A stretch of DNA of 47,170 nt from an uncultured Lachnospiraceae bacterium (GCA_949051815.1 CARQVR010000022.1:1-47170); one strand, 5' to 3'. Shown: positions 1 to 8,619, counted from the stretch's first letter. Notes: a model not told the origin generated them from the letters alone. Program-made: numbers and translations.

Positions 1-77
1 CTTCCATCCACATGGGCGCAATTGATAATAATTTCTGTTTCGGAAACCGCAAGATCCTGATGGATAGTCAGCTTCAT
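1..77 (-). CDS. LytTR-family DNA-binding regulator, N-terminal fragment (runs off the left edge)
   Basis: Reading leftward from ATG at 77, the first 25 codons give a start beginning MKLTIHQDL and continuing SETEIIINC. This is the characteristic opening of small LytTR-domain transcription factors of Firmicutes (the type often paired with a DUF3021 membrane protein). A strong GGAGGAGG ribosome-binding site sits 5-10 bases upstream, which fixes the start. Only the N-terminus is in the window, so the DNA-binding domain itself is not seen and the call rests on the opening alone. Confidence 0.6.
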   Translation of the reverse strand, partial: MKLTIHQDLAVSETEIIINCAHVDG

Positions 78-105
78 TTTTCTCCTCCTCCCTGCCTCAG
101 CAAAA

Positions 106-390
106 CTATCGTATCATCCAGGCGCCGGCAAAACAATGCCCCGGCAGGCAAGATGCCCTATGCCGGGGTGAAATACCTTTTTCATTCCCGGTAACCTCCA
201 AATCCTGCCGTTCCCCTGATGACAGGCGGTAAGTCTCAAATACACTCTTTCTTTTCCCGGCATCGGGCTTATCAAAGTTAAAATAAAACAACCCTTTTGC
301 AATATCAGTTATACAGATATAATCTTCAAAATTTTCCTCCGAAACAGTAATATTGATATTTTGCACCACAATTACTTTATTCCTTCTCAT
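106..390 (-). pseudogene. KilA-N domain remnant
   Basis: The first ~33 residues (MRRNKVIVVQ...EDYICITDIAKG) match the start of KilA-N domains, DNA-binding modules found in phage and mobile-element proteins of usually 250 residues or more. After DIAKG the frame continues for about 60 residues that do not resemble the rest of the domain and runs through a GC-rich hairpin (CCCCGGCA/TGCCGGGG, 138-167). The likeliest reading is a decayed gene whose 5' end survived a deletion. A short real protein cannot be excluded. It lies directly upstream of the LytTR gene on the same strand. Confidence 0.4.
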
Positions 391-579
391 CCTTTTTATC
401 CCACACTGTACTAATCAAAATCTTATTTTCTATGTAAAAGTATATCATGTTACCTCTGTTTCTTCAATCTTTTTTCGAACATAAGTTCTTTTAATCGCTT
501 CATGAATTTTTCTTTGTTTTAAAAATCATCATTCATATTTAGCTTAATTAATTGTCAATTCAACATCAAAGCAATGCAT

Positions 580-627
580 AATAAGCACTTTATTCGACAC
601 CATACGCCACAAAATAAAGTGCTTATT
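580..627 (-). terminator. Stem-loop after the S8 protease gene
   Basis: A 15-bp perfect inverted repeat (AATAAGCACTTTATT at 580-594 and its complement at 613-627) lies 22 bases after the stop of the minus-strand S8 protease gene. There is no long T tract, so it may act as a terminator or as an mRNA 3'-end stabiliser. Confidence 0.6.
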
Positions 628-648
628 CCCCCCAAACCCTACTATATT

Positions 649-2442
649 CTACTTCGGAATACTCCCCTCCACACACACCGCCCCATACCCCACCCTCGAA
701 TCCGGATACTCCGCCACTCCCCGAATCGGCTTCGCTCCTTTCCTCAGATACGCCTTCACCTTCTCCCCGTACAGATACGGGTCATTTCCCATCACAATCC
801 CCCACTGCATCAGCACGGCGGCGGCGCCGGTCACAAAGGGCGCCGCAAAGGAAGTGCCCGTGACTGGCGAATGACCGCCGTTCCTGTCAGGCGCCAGAAC
901 GCCCACCCCGGGCGCCACCAGATCCGGCTTCACAAATGTGTCCGAAGTACGGCTGTTCACCTGATCCTGATAGAGATATCCCCTGCCCGAAAAATCGGCA
1001 TAGGATTCATATACCGGATCATAGGCTCCCACCGTGACCACTTTGACCGCCGTGGAGGGAATCGTGAGCGTCACATCCGGCGTGGTTCTGACAAAACGGG
1101 TGTCCGCGCTGCGGACAGCTTCGGATGGCAGATAAAAAGTGTAGTTGCCGGTAATAATCCGCAGCGGTCGAAGTGTAAATGTCCATACGCCCCGGTCCAG
1201 ATACAGATTTCCTTCCGCCGGAAGAAAATCGAAATACAGCTCCTGCGCAGTCATATAAGGCGCCGGTTCCCCGTTATAAAACAGGATCTGCGTCTGCTGC
1301 AGCCGGTATGTCTGTTTACCAGGACGGTCAGTATCCACCTGAAAAGTCTCTCCTGACGGCGACATAACTGTCACCAGATAGCGGTCGGCATACTCCTTCC
1401 ACAGTTGCACATTCACCCCTCTTTCATAGGCTCCCACCGTCATTTCCACACTTCTGCCCTGATTAATGACATCTGTGTCTGTTTGATTAATCATATTGGT
1501 CAATACCGTATTCCCGCTTTCCCGCCGCCGCAGGCTCCCTCCCACATGTCCGCCGGACGCTCCCTCGTTTCCGCTTCCCACACAGATCACGCTTCGCCCG
1601 ATCTCCGATGCATTATCTATAAACCGCTCCAGCAGCGATGTTCCGTTATGGGCGCCGTAGGTATTCCCGAAGCTCAAATTGACAGCCACAGGCATGGCCA
1701 GCTCTACCGCCTTGTTAACCACATAAGTCAATGCCCGCATCAGCTCTGTCGTTCTGGGGAACGAATCTGCCCTTGGAGACCCGAGCCGCACTACGATCAG
1801 TTCGCTCTCTCTGGCGACACCCGCATAGGCAGCTCCGCCCTCCCCGCCATTCCCCGCAGCGATTCCGGCCACTGCCGTTCCGTGCCCGCTGGTATCTATG
1901 CTCGGCACAATCTGTTCCGCCGCCTGCCTGCTGCCTGCCATCAACGCCTCGTTGATCTGCGCCGCGTCAAATTCCCTGCCCAGCACCTGATCCCAGAGAT
2001 AACGGATCCGGGTGGTGCCATCCGCATTTCGAAAGTCCCTGTTATAGTAGCTGATCCCGGAGTCTATAACCGCCACAAGAACGCCTTTTCCCGTAAGTCT
2101 TTCGGACAACCAGCTGCCGGGCGCAAAGCAGGACGCCGTGTTTCCTGCCAGATCAGAAAAAAAGAGCCGCTTCGGTTTCTCCACATACTCGATCTGTTCC
2201 ACCTCCGAAAGCCGCTCCATCTCCGACTCCGGCACCGTGAGAATGGCGTACCCCGCAATCAGCTCCTCTGCCAGTATGCCGCGTCCCGAAAGCGCCTGCA
2301 AAGAGCCGTGGTACTTTACGATAACCTCCCACGTCTTTTCCTGTTTATTATAGCCCACATTCAGTTCCAGCGACCGCTCCCGTTCTCCCGGCGCCGTGTC
2401 CAATGCCAGATTCAGAAGATTTTCATTTTTTTGCGAATCCAT
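649..2442 (-). CDS. S8 family serine protease, Csp/subtilisin-like
   Basis: 597 residues. The subtilase triad is complete: Asp127 in AVIDSGIS, His187 in SGHGTAVAG and Ser531 in TGTSFAAP, with the oxyanion Asn292 in GSGNEG. Residues ~1-100 resemble a pro-domain, and a ~130-residue insertion (about 320-455) sits between the oxyanion Asn and the catalytic Ser, as in the Csp-type proteases of Clostridia. No signal peptide is visible, so it is probably cytoplasmic or packaged into spores. In Clostridium, Csp proteases process the spore cortex hydrolase SleC during germination; that role here is inference from the family. GGAG precedes the ATG by 6 bases, and a stem-loop follows the stop. It is divergent from the AraC gene. 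Confidence 0.88.
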   Translation of the reverse strand: MDSQKNENLLNLALDTAPGERERSLELNVGYNKQEKTWEVIVKYHGSLQALSGRGILAEELIAGYAILTVPESEMERLSEVEQIEYVEKPKRLFFSDLAGNTASCFAPGSWLSERLTGKGVLVAVIDSGISYYNRDFRNADGTTRIRYLWDQVLGREFDAAQINEALMAGSRQAAEQIVPSIDTSGHGTAVAGIAAGNGGEGGAAYAGVARESELIVVRLGSPRADSFPRTTELMRALTYVVNKAVELAMPVAVNLSFGNTYGAHNGTSLLERFIDNASEIGRSVICVGSGNEGASGGHVGGSLRRRESGNTVLTNMINQTDTDVINQGRSVEMTVGAYERGVNVQLWKEYADRYLVTVMSPSGETFQVDTDRPGKQTYRLQQTQILFYNGEPAPYMTAQELYFDFLPAEGNLYLDRGVWTFTLRPLRIITGNYTFYLPSEAVRSADTRFVRTTPDVTLTIPSTAVKVVTVGAYDPVYESYADFSGRGYLYQDQVNSRTSDTFVKPDLVAPGVGVLAPDRNGGHSPVTGTSFAAPFVTGAAAVLMQWGIVMGNDPYLYGEKVKAYLRKGAKPIRGVAEYPDSRVGYGAVCVEGSIPK

Positions 2443-2625
2443 CTTTACTCCGCTAAAATAATTTTACTATTATAGTATTATACTTGTGCATATTTGACTT
2501 ATGCTTCTGTACATGCTAATATATTTTTATTACTTGTATCATTCACCGACAGGCGGAACCTTCCTTTACAGTTCCCTGCAATCAGGTTCACCGGCGTCTG
2601 CCCGCCATGCAAATGAGGAGAATCC

Positions 2626-3624
2626 ATGAATACCATACCGGTCAATACATCTGAATCTGCCGCAAATACAGAAGCAAGGGATTCAGATACGCTTGAAATC
2701 TACGAAAATTTCTATTCCAAAAAGGACTACGGAACGCTGGACTATCCCGTCAACGCCCGTTATCTGGATCTGCATAAATCCTACCTGAACTGGATTCGCT
2801 GGCACTGGCATGAAGAAATGGAAATTCTGATTGTCGATCAGGGCGTTGCGGAAGTCTCCACCGACGATGACACTTACCTGATCCGGCCGGGACAGGGACT
2901 TATTATAAACCAGAATGTCATGCACTGTATCCACGCACAGGACAAGAAGCAGTGCACCTTTCATTCCCTTGTCTTTCATCCGGATTATATCTTCGGACAT
3001 AAAAGCAACTATCTGCAAACGCAGTATCTGCTGCCGATGCAGAACTATCAGCTTTTTAAAGTCTTTTTTCTGGATGAGAGCGCGCCATGGCATGAACGGA
3101 TTCTGCAAACACTGACCGAAGTGATCGAGGTAAACACGGCAAAACATTTCGGCTATGAAATCGTCACCAAGGGCTATCTGTGCCATTTCTGGGCCGAGCT
3201 GCTGCGTCAGCTTCCCCAGACGCAAACGCCCCCTCCTCCGCGCATACCGCAGGATGAGCAGCGTGTCAAGGAAGCCATGCTCTTTATCAGAACCCATCAC
3301 GCGAAGCCCTTGACCTTACAGGAAATCGCCGACAGCATCCACGTCAGTAAGAGCGAGTGCTGCCGCTGTTTTTCGCGCACCCTGCAGATGAGTCCCTTTG
3401 AATATCTAATGAAATACCGGATCTATGAATCCACAAAAAAGCTGATGGATCCCGGGCAGAACTTCAATTCCATTGCAGATCTTGCTCTCTCTGTCGGCTT
3501 CAACAGTACCAGTTATTACAATAAACTCTTTAAGAAATTTCTCGGCTGCACGCCCACATACTATCGGACGCACAAGGTGCTTCATCAGGAGCCTGAGCAG
3601 GGTACGCTTTCCTCCTTCCTGTAG
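2626..3624 (+). CDS. AraC-family transcriptional regulator with N-terminal cupin
   Basis: 332 residues. An N-terminal cupin-like sensor (about 50-140) contains WHWHEEMEI and a IRPGQGLIINQ turn, the usual AraC effector-binding fold, which in this group often binds a sugar or related small molecule. The C-terminal ~100 residues carry two helix-turn-helix motifs: LTLQEIADSIHVSKSECCRC and the typical second motif IADLALSVGFNSTSYYNKLF followed by GCTPTYYR. AGGAGA lies just before the ATG at 2626. It stands alone: the S8 protease is divergent to the left and a terminator follows to the right. Its target is unknown; the divergent protease gene is one candidate. Confidence 0.92.
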   Translation: MNTIPVNTSESAANTEARDSDTLEIYENFYSKKDYGTLDYPVNARYLDLHKSYLNWIRWHWHEEMEILIVDQGVAEVSTDDDTYLIRPGQGLIINQNVMHCIHAQDKKQCTFHSLVFHPDYIFGHKSNYLQTQYLLPMQNYQLFKVFFLDESAPWHERILQTLTEVIEVNTAKHFGYEIVTKGYLCHFWAELLRQLPQTQTPPPPRIPQDEQRVKEAMLFIRTHHAKPLTLQEIADSIHVSKSECCRCFSRTLQMSPFEYLMKYRIYESTKKLMDPGQNFNSIADLALSVGFNSTSYYNKLFKKFLGCTPTYYRTHKVLHQEPEQGTLSSFL

Positions 3625-3656
3625 ATGCTTTCCGCACCTGCCTGTTGACGTTCAAA

Positions 3657-3689
3657 CAGTCGGCTTTGCTTACTTCGCCGGCTGTTTTT
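3657..3689 (+). terminator. Rho-independent terminator after the AraC gene
   Basis: CAGTCGGC at 3657-3664 pairs with GCCGGCTG at 3677-3684 (one G-U pair), followed at once by a run of T. It lies 33 bases after the AraC stop. Confidence 0.8.
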
Positions 3690-3893
3690 CTATTCCCTTT
3701 TTTCTATACCTGATCCAAACAGACAAAATCCCCTCCTGCTATTTATCCTGTTATTCCCCGCAATGTCCCCCCCTGAATCTTCCCCCGTAAGCAATTTTCG
3801 CCTTGCAGCCTGAATTGTAATCCGGGGTTCCCTACTCCGCAAGTAATTTTTATTATACAAATGTTAATTATAACATTTATATGTCATATATAC

Positions 3894-3922
3894 TTGACAT
3901 ACTTTTCCGGGTGTGCTATCCT
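3894..3922 (+). promoter_or_regulatory. Sigma-A-type promoter of the XRE-DUF6773 operon
   Basis: TTGACA at 3894-3899, a 17-base spacer, then TATCCT at 3917-3922. The -35 is perfect and the spacing optimal. The surrounding region is AT-rich, and the expected start lies ~50 bases before the regulator's GTG. Confidence 0.65.
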
Positions 3923-3983
3923 GCTGGAAACGGATCGTGAACATTGCCTGTTAAAATACCGGAAAGGAGACGTGTATCTGCTT

Positions 3984-4196
3984 GTGAAAAATCTAAAGCT
4001 GAAACTGGCCCGCATGGAAAAAGATATGTCCCAGACCGAACTGGCCAGACGGGTCGGCGTCACCAGACAGACCATCGGCATGGTAGAATCGGGAGATTAT
4101 AACCCGACCTTAAATCTGTGTATTCAGATCTGTAAGGAACTCGGCAAAACATTAAACGATTTATTCTGGGAGGACAATGACAATGAAATGGTTTAG
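3984..4196 (+). CDS. Small XRE-family transcriptional regulator
   Basis: 70 residues, nearly all a Cro/CI helix-turn-helix: MSQTELARRVGVTRQTIGMV, followed by GDYNPTLNLCIQICKELGKT and LFWE. This is the compact regulator type that usually sits before a small membrane protein gene. The frame is open further upstream, but family members begin at MKNLKLK, which fits GTG at 3984 with GGAGA 13 bases before it; GTG at 3972 is too close to that site. The gene overlaps the next by 14 bases, so the two are probably translationally coupled. It likely represses its own operon. Confidence 0.85.
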   Translation: MKNLKLKLARMEKDMSQTELARRVGVTRQTIGMVESGDYNPTLNLCIQICKELGKTLNDLFWEDNDNEMV

Positions 4197-4668
4197 TAAA
4201 AAGAGTACTTTAGATGAAATGCAGGAATTGAAACTTTTAAAACTGGAAAGCCGGGGCTTCTGGATCGGCTTTATCGGCCTCTTTCTGGTTATTGCCGCAC
4301 AGGTTCTTTTTTGCGGCCGGGAAAACATGGATCGTACGCTCGCCGGTGAATTTATCGTCTTCTTATGTATGGGTATCTATCTGATCGCCGGCTGCCTCCG
4401 CAACGGCATCTGGGACAGACACCTGTCGGCGACCCCAAAAGTTAACATAGGCATAAGTGTGTTTGCCGCAGCGGTGACAGCTCTGTTTAACGCGCTGATA
4501 TCATACCGCAATTATCAGGATGTATTCGCCGCGCTTTCCGTCTTTGCGGTTTGTTTCCTCATATTCAGCGCAGGACTTTCCGTCACGCTCTGCGTCTGTT
4601 CCGCTCTTTACCGCCGGAGAAGAAACCGGCTGGAAGAAGAAAGCGATGACAACGACACCCTTAAGTAG
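4183..4668 (+). CDS. DUF6773-like small membrane protein
   Basis: 161 residues from the ATG at 4183, chosen because GGGAGG lies 9 bases upstream; an ATG at 4177 is too close. After a charged start (KKSTLDEMQELKLLKLESRG) come four hydrophobic segments near residues 25-45, 55-75, 90-110 and 120-145, then a basic/acidic tail (RRRRNRLEEE). The pattern and the coupling to a tiny XRE regulator fit the DUF6773 family, whose function is unknown. It is followed ~100 bases later by a CPBP protease gene on the same strand. Confidence 0.65.
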   Translation: MKWFSKKSTLDEMQELKLLKLESRGFWIGFIGLFLVIAAQVLFCGRENMDRTLAGEFIVFLCMGIYLIAGCLRNGIWDRHLSATPKVNIGISVFAAAVTALFNALISYRNYQDVFAALSVFAVCFLIFSAGLSVTLCVCSALYRRRRNRLEEESDDNDTLK

Positions 4669-4772
4669 ACTTGCGTACTCTTATGGTACTCTTATGACCG
4701 GGCAAAAGGCGCTCCTTTGCCAGCAGCCGGATCAACTCATTAAAAAAATATAATATAACAGGAGAAAAACAA

Positions 4773-5696
4773 ATGCATACAAACACTTACAAAAAAGACT
4801 TCTCGAACATCGGCATCCGAATGCTCATCAGCACGGCCGTCATATTCCTGATCCAGACTTATGTCCAGAAATTTGCGCTCACGCTCTTTCCGCAATGGCA
4901 GGATGATGTTACACTCCTTCTGGTGGTATCAATGGTGCCGCTCTATCTGATTGGCTTCCCGTTTTCCTTTGTACTGATGCGGAATAAAGATGTGCCCTCT
5001 GTCGAAAAACATCCCATGACAGCCGGACAGCTTGTGGTTTCTTTTCTGATCTGCTACGGTATAATGATCGTCGGAAACCTGATCGGGCTTGGCCTCACCG
5101 CGGGCATCGGTCTGCTCAAAGGCTCCCCTGTGCAAAACGCACTCTTAAATGTAATCACCGGCGGTTCACTCTGGGTCACCGCCATCTTCACGGTGCTGTG
5201 CGCTCCGGTTTTTGAGGAACTGCTGTTTCGCAAGCTGATCTGCGATAAGGTGGTCAAGTACGGGGAAGGCATCACGGTCATGCTTTCCGGCCTGATCTTC
5301 GGCCTTTTTCACATGAACTTTAACCAGTTCTTTTACGCCTTCTTCCTTGGCTGCTTTTTCGCCTTTCTCTATGTAAAGACCGGCTGTCTCAAATATACGA
5401 TTCTGCTGCATATGGCAATCAACTTTTGGGGCACTGTTTTGGGCAGCATCATCCTGTCTTTAGACCAGACAAAACCATACGCCCTCATTATCACCGTGGT
5501 CTACTCGCTCTGTGTCTACGGCATGGCCATCACGGGCATTGTACTGCTGATCAGGAAACGCCGCTCGTTGACGTGTCAGCCTGGGGAAATTGTCATCGAA
5601 AAAGGACAGCGTTTCAAAACCATAATTCTGAATGTGGGAATGTCCCTGTTCTGTCTCGCCATGCTGACAGTTATGATTGTACAGGCGTTATCCTGA
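4773..5696 (+). CDS. CPBP family intramembrane metalloprotease
   Basis: 307 residues with about eight hydrophobic segments. The CPBP (Abi/CAAX-protease) motifs are complete: Glu148-Glu149 and Arg153 in FEELLFRKL, His180 in GLIFGLFH, and His213/Asn217 in LLHMAINFW. These residues bind the metal and catalyse cleavage within the membrane in the Rce1 superfamily. In Firmicutes such proteins are linked to bacteriocin maturation or self-immunity; no bacteriocin gene is seen here. AGGAG precedes the ATG. The upstream XRE/DUF6773 pair may belong to the same transcript. Confidence 0.9.
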   Translation: MHTNTYKKDFSNIGIRMLISTAVIFLIQTYVQKFALTLFPQWQDDVTLLLVVSMVPLYLIGFPFSFVLMRNKDVPSVEKHPMTAGQLVVSFLICYGIMIVGNLIGLGLTAGIGLLKGSPVQNALLNVITGGSLWVTAIFTVLCAPVFEELLFRKLICDKVVKYGEGITVMLSGLIFGLFHMNFNQFFYAFFLGCFFAFLYVKTGCLKYTILLHMAINFWGTVLGSIILSLDQTKPYALIITVVYSLCVYGMAITGIVLLIRKRRSLTCQPGEIVIEKGQRFKTIILNVGMSLFCLAMLTVMIVQALS

Positions 5697-5754
5697 ACGA
5701 CCTGATTGTTCCGCACCCTGACCGGAAAGGAATCCGCCCCCGCAAAGAAAAGGG

Positions 5755-6486
5755 CTATGGCAATATCGTTATTTTCTCCTGTCCGGTGACAAAGAAGCAG
5801 ACGCCTTCATAAGCTCCTGCCTCATATAGTTTACTGATTATTTCAAGCATCCGCCGGTTGAGTCTGTGATACAATACGGGCTGCTCCCAGCGGATGCCCT
5901 GTAAATATTCCCGCTGCCTGCCGTTCAGACAGCTCATTCTTTCTTCCACAACAGTTTCTGCCCTGTTTTGACTATATTGGTCATCTATTGGTTTTCCAAA
6001 AGGACAGGATACATAGCTGTACGTTTCTCCATACTTCTCGCACTTTCTATGTAACAGTTCTGTCAGTTTTCCGTCCCGCCCGGGGTCGTATACCGCTTCT
6101 TTCCATAAAAAAGTGCGCATCTGCGCCGCTTCTTTCCCTTTCGACGGCAACGTCACATCCGCTACCCCTGTCAGATTATTTTGACCTTTATAGTCAACAA
6201 GCACTTTCCTCATAGTACGCCTGCCGTAAGCGTCCTGCTCCTGCACAAACTGTTCCTGCGGCGCAAACAGATCCCCCGACGGTTCCTTCCGCAAAAGCAC
6301 ATGGCTTTCATACAGATGCGTCATCATAATCCGCTGCACCTTCTCTCTGGACGCCGGATAATCCAGCCGGTCAACCATCTGATTTAATGTACAGCCGATA
6401 TCCGTCAAATGCCTGATTGCCCCGCCGCAGGCCGCCTCCGTCACATACCCGGACAAAGCGCTCTGAAAGTAATTTGTCCCGTCCAT
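5755..6486 (-). CDS. Conserved-looking protein of unknown function
   Basis: 243 residues, no membrane segment and no motif I recognise. The protein is rich in charged residues, with a central stretch containing YKGQNNLTGVADVTLPSKG and a C-terminal helix region LNRRMLEIISKLYEAGAYEG. GGAGG lies 8 bases before the ATG, and the gene starts 21 bases after the nth stop on the same strand, so it is the last gene of the CPBP - nicotinamidase - nth run. Codon use looks like its neighbours. It could be a stress or repair accessory by context only. Confidence 0.75.
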   Translation of the reverse strand: MDGTNYFQSALSGYVTEAACGGAIRHLTDIGCTLNQMVDRLDYPASREKVQRIMMTHLYESHVLLRKEPSGDLFAPQEQFVQEQDAYGRRTMRKVLVDYKGQNNLTGVADVTLPSKGKEAAQMRTFLWKEAVYDPGRDGKLTELLHRKCEKYGETYSYVSCPFGKPIDDQYSQNRAETVVEERMSCLNGRQREYLQGIRWEQPVLYHRLNRRMLEIISKLYEAGAYEGVCFFVTGQEKITILP

Positions 6487-6507
6487 TTAGTCCTCCTGCA
6501 GGAACTG

Positions 6508-7140
6508 TCAAATTTCCTGCCTACAGATATCCGAAAGGCAGCATTTGTCGCAGTAAGGCTTCGTCCGCGCCGTACACACCTCTCTGCCGTGCAGGACGAA
6601 GCGGTGGCACAGGTCGTTCCCCTCCTCGGGCGGCACGATCTTCCACAACGCCATCTCCACCTTCTTCGGTTCCTTAATGCCGTCCACCAGCCCGATACGG
6701 TTACACAGCCGGATGCAGTGGGTATCCGTGACAATCGCAGGCTTTCCGAACACATCCCCCATAATCAGATTGGCGCTCTTTCTTCCCACGCCGGGCAGCG
6801 CAAGCAGCGCGTCAAAATCATCCGGCACCTGACCGCCGTACTCCTCTTTCAACTGTTTCATGCAGGCGCTGATGTCCCGCGCCTTGCTCCTGCCCAGCCC
6901 GCAGGGATGTACAATGGCTTCAATTTCCTCCACCGGCGCTGCCGCAAGCGCGTCCACATCGGGAAATTTCTCATACAGCTTCTCCACCACCACATTGACC
7001 CTTGCGTCGGTACACTGGGCGGCCAGCCGCACGCTGACCAAAAGCTTCCATGCCTCGTTGTACTCCAGCGTACACCCTGCATCCGGGTATGCCTGCTTCA
7101 ATCTCTCAATGACTGCAAGAGCCAGTTCCTTTTTTCTCAT
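6508..7140 (-). CDS. nth: Endonuclease III (DNA glycosylase/AP lyase)
   Basis: 210 residues, the usual length. Base-excision repair enzyme that removes oxidised pyrimidines and cleaves the abasic site. The helix-hairpin-helix reads LPGVGRKSANLI, with the catalytic Lys121, and Asp139 lies in VTDTHCIR. A C-terminal iron-sulfur loop has Cys189, Cys197, Cys200 and Cys206, giving C-x7-C-x2-C-x5-C, one residue longer in the first gap than the x6 I know from E. coli and B. subtilis. GGAGG precedes the ATG. The start overlaps the end of the nicotinamidase-like gene by 35 bases. Confidence 0.96.
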   Translation of the reverse strand: MRKKELALAVIERLKQAYPDAGCTLEYNEAWKLLVSVRLAAQCTDARVNVVVEKLYEKFPDVDALAAAPVEEIEAIVHPCGLGRSKARDISACMKQLKEEYGGQVPDDFDALLALPGVGRKSANLIMGDVFGKPAIVTDTHCIRLCNRIGLVDGIKEPKKVEMALWKIVPPEEGNDLCHRFVLHGREVCTARTKPYCDKCCLSDICRQEI

Positions 7141-7657
7141 TGGTTACCTCCACCTGACACATTTTCATCGCCTCCAGCGCATTGCGGTGGCTCTCCGGTG
7201 TGACACCCGCACAGCAGTCGGCATCGACCACTACAGTCACTTCCGGCAAAAATGCCTTGATTACCAGCGCATTTGAGATCACACAAATATCGGTGCATAG
7301 TCCGATCAGTGTAACGCTCTCCAAGTCCGGCATTTCCTGCAGGTACGCCGCCAGCTCCACGGAACCGAACGCCGGCTTATCGAAAATCCTTGCCTCACCT
7401 GCCCGCGCCTGACTCACTTCCAGCCGTATCTGCCACCCAGCCGTGTCTTTGATACAGTGGGGCACCGGAAGTCTTTTTCCCTCCTGCGTCTGTAAATACC
7501 CCTCTGAATGGGTGTCTCTCGTGTACACCACCTCGCCCTCGAACGCCCGGATTCTGGCCGCCACATTCTCCACAATGGCCTCCGCCTCCTTCGTTCCAAG
7601 CGCACCGTCAATAAAATCATTCTGCATATCTATCACAGCTAAAACATGCTTCGCCAC
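7106..7657 (-). CDS. Isochorismatase-family hydrolase, probable nicotinamidase
   Basis: 183 residues from a GTG start with GGAGG eight bases upstream. The cysteine-hydrolase triad is visible: Asp10 in VIDMQNDF, Lys94 in FDKPAFGS and Cys125 in GLCTDICV. Asp48 and His50 (RDTH) and His67 are placed like the metal ligands of PncA nicotinamidases, which convert nicotinamide to nicotinate for NAD salvage. The metal site favours nicotinamidase over isochorismatase, but substrate is inferred. It overlaps the upstream CPBP gene by 41 bases and nth by 35, so the three are surely co-transcribed. Confidence 0.85.
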   Translation of the reverse strand: MAKHVLAVIDMQNDFIDGALGTKEAEAIVENVAARIRAFEGEVVYTRDTHSEGYLQTQEGKRLPVPHCIKDTAGWQIRLEVSQARAGEARIFDKPAFGSVELAAYLQEMPDLESVTLIGLCTDICVISNALVIKAFLPEVTVVVDADCCAGVTPESHRNALEAMKMCQVEVTNEKKGTGSCSH

Positions 7658-8504
7658 AGGCTGTACCTCCCTTTCTGAATTTATTAATTTTCATCCATGC
7701 TGCCGCCAGACTCACCACTATGTAACCGATGATCGCCACCACCGAGGACTCTATGCCAAATTCCCCGCCGGTCAGCCAAAACGACCGTGTTTCAAGCACA
7801 TAACTGCTGACGGAATACCCGTTTACCTCCGTGCCGATCGTCAGCCCGCCGCCTATGATAATCATATTCCAGACGCCGTGCACAATGGCGCTGTTCCAGA
7901 CAGAATGCCCTTCCAGCGCGATCAGTGAAAACATCACACCCACCATGGTTCCCGCCACCATCACCTGTACGCAGGACAGCAGGCTGAACTCCATACCAAT
8001 GATATGCAGCAGCGCAAAGAGCACGGAAGGCGCAAAAATGCCCGCGGCCATACCGCATTTCTTCATCACCGCATTCATCAGCAGGCCACGGAACAGCAGC
8101 TCCTCCACGACACCCGCTCCCACTCCCGCAAGAAAAACGCCCCTTGTCACAAACGCAAGCTTCACCCCTGTATCCAGCGGATTGCTCACATAACTTCCCG
8201 GAAGAAACAGATAAAACGCGCTGACCAGAGCAGGCAGAAGCACCGCCGCCACCGCCCACTTCATCTGAATCCGGCACTTAGGGACACAGAATGCCGCCAG
8301 CTCCTCCTTCAAAACCCTCGTGCAGTAAAGCCGCACCAGTAAATAGGCCAAAACCGCATATAAAAATCCGCCTGCGATATGATTCAGCCACGCGGGAATG
8401 CCCGCCGCGGTGAGCAGACTCATCACCAGCCCCTGAACCACCGAGGCAAGAAGCAGAAACACCACACTGACTACAATAGTCAAAACCATTTTCCCTGTTT
8501 TCAT
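7617..8504 (-). CDS. CPBP family intramembrane metalloprotease
   Basis: 295 residues from the ATG at 8504, chosen because GGAGG lies 7 bases before it; the frame is open upstream without a ribosome site. About seven to eight membrane segments. Motifs: Glu134-Glu135 and Arg139 in VEELLFRGL, His167 in VLFALLH, His209 and Asn213 in IVHGVWNMI. It is a second, divergent CPBP protein in this window and not a close copy of the first. It leads an overlapping gene string with the nicotinamidase-like gene and nth, so expression is tied to those housekeeping genes. Substrate unknown. Confidence 0.9.
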   Translation of the reverse strand: MKTGKMVLTIVVSVVFLLLASVVQGLVMSLLTAAGIPAWLNHIAGGFLYAVLAYLLVRLYCTRVLKEELAAFCVPKCRIQMKWAVAAVLLPALVSAFYLFLPGSYVSNPLDTGVKLAFVTRGVFLAGVGAGVVEELLFRGLLMNAVMKKCGMAAGIFAPSVLFALLHIIGMEFSLLSCVQVMVAGTMVGVMFSLIALEGHSVWNSAIVHGVWNMIIIGGGLTIGTEVNGYSVSSYVLETRSFWLTGGEFGIESSVVAIIGYIVVSLAAAWMKINKFRKGGTACGEACFSCDRYAE

Positions 8505-8619
8505 TCTAATCCTCCATGTAACGCCCTGGCATAAATTACATTCGGCGCCCTCTCTGAATATAACGAAATACCGCCCCAAATGTCTTCACCCGCATGAGGT
8601 CATACAACACCATTCTGCC

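Noticed and set aside
574..1356. A 260-codon open frame on the plus strand
   Set aside because: It is antisense to the S8 protease, is rich in His/Arg/Pro as shadows of GC-rich genes are, and has no ribosome site.
1405..2475. A 356-codon open frame on the plus strand
   Set aside because: Antisense to the S8 protease with its intact catalytic motifs; composition is that of a shadow frame.
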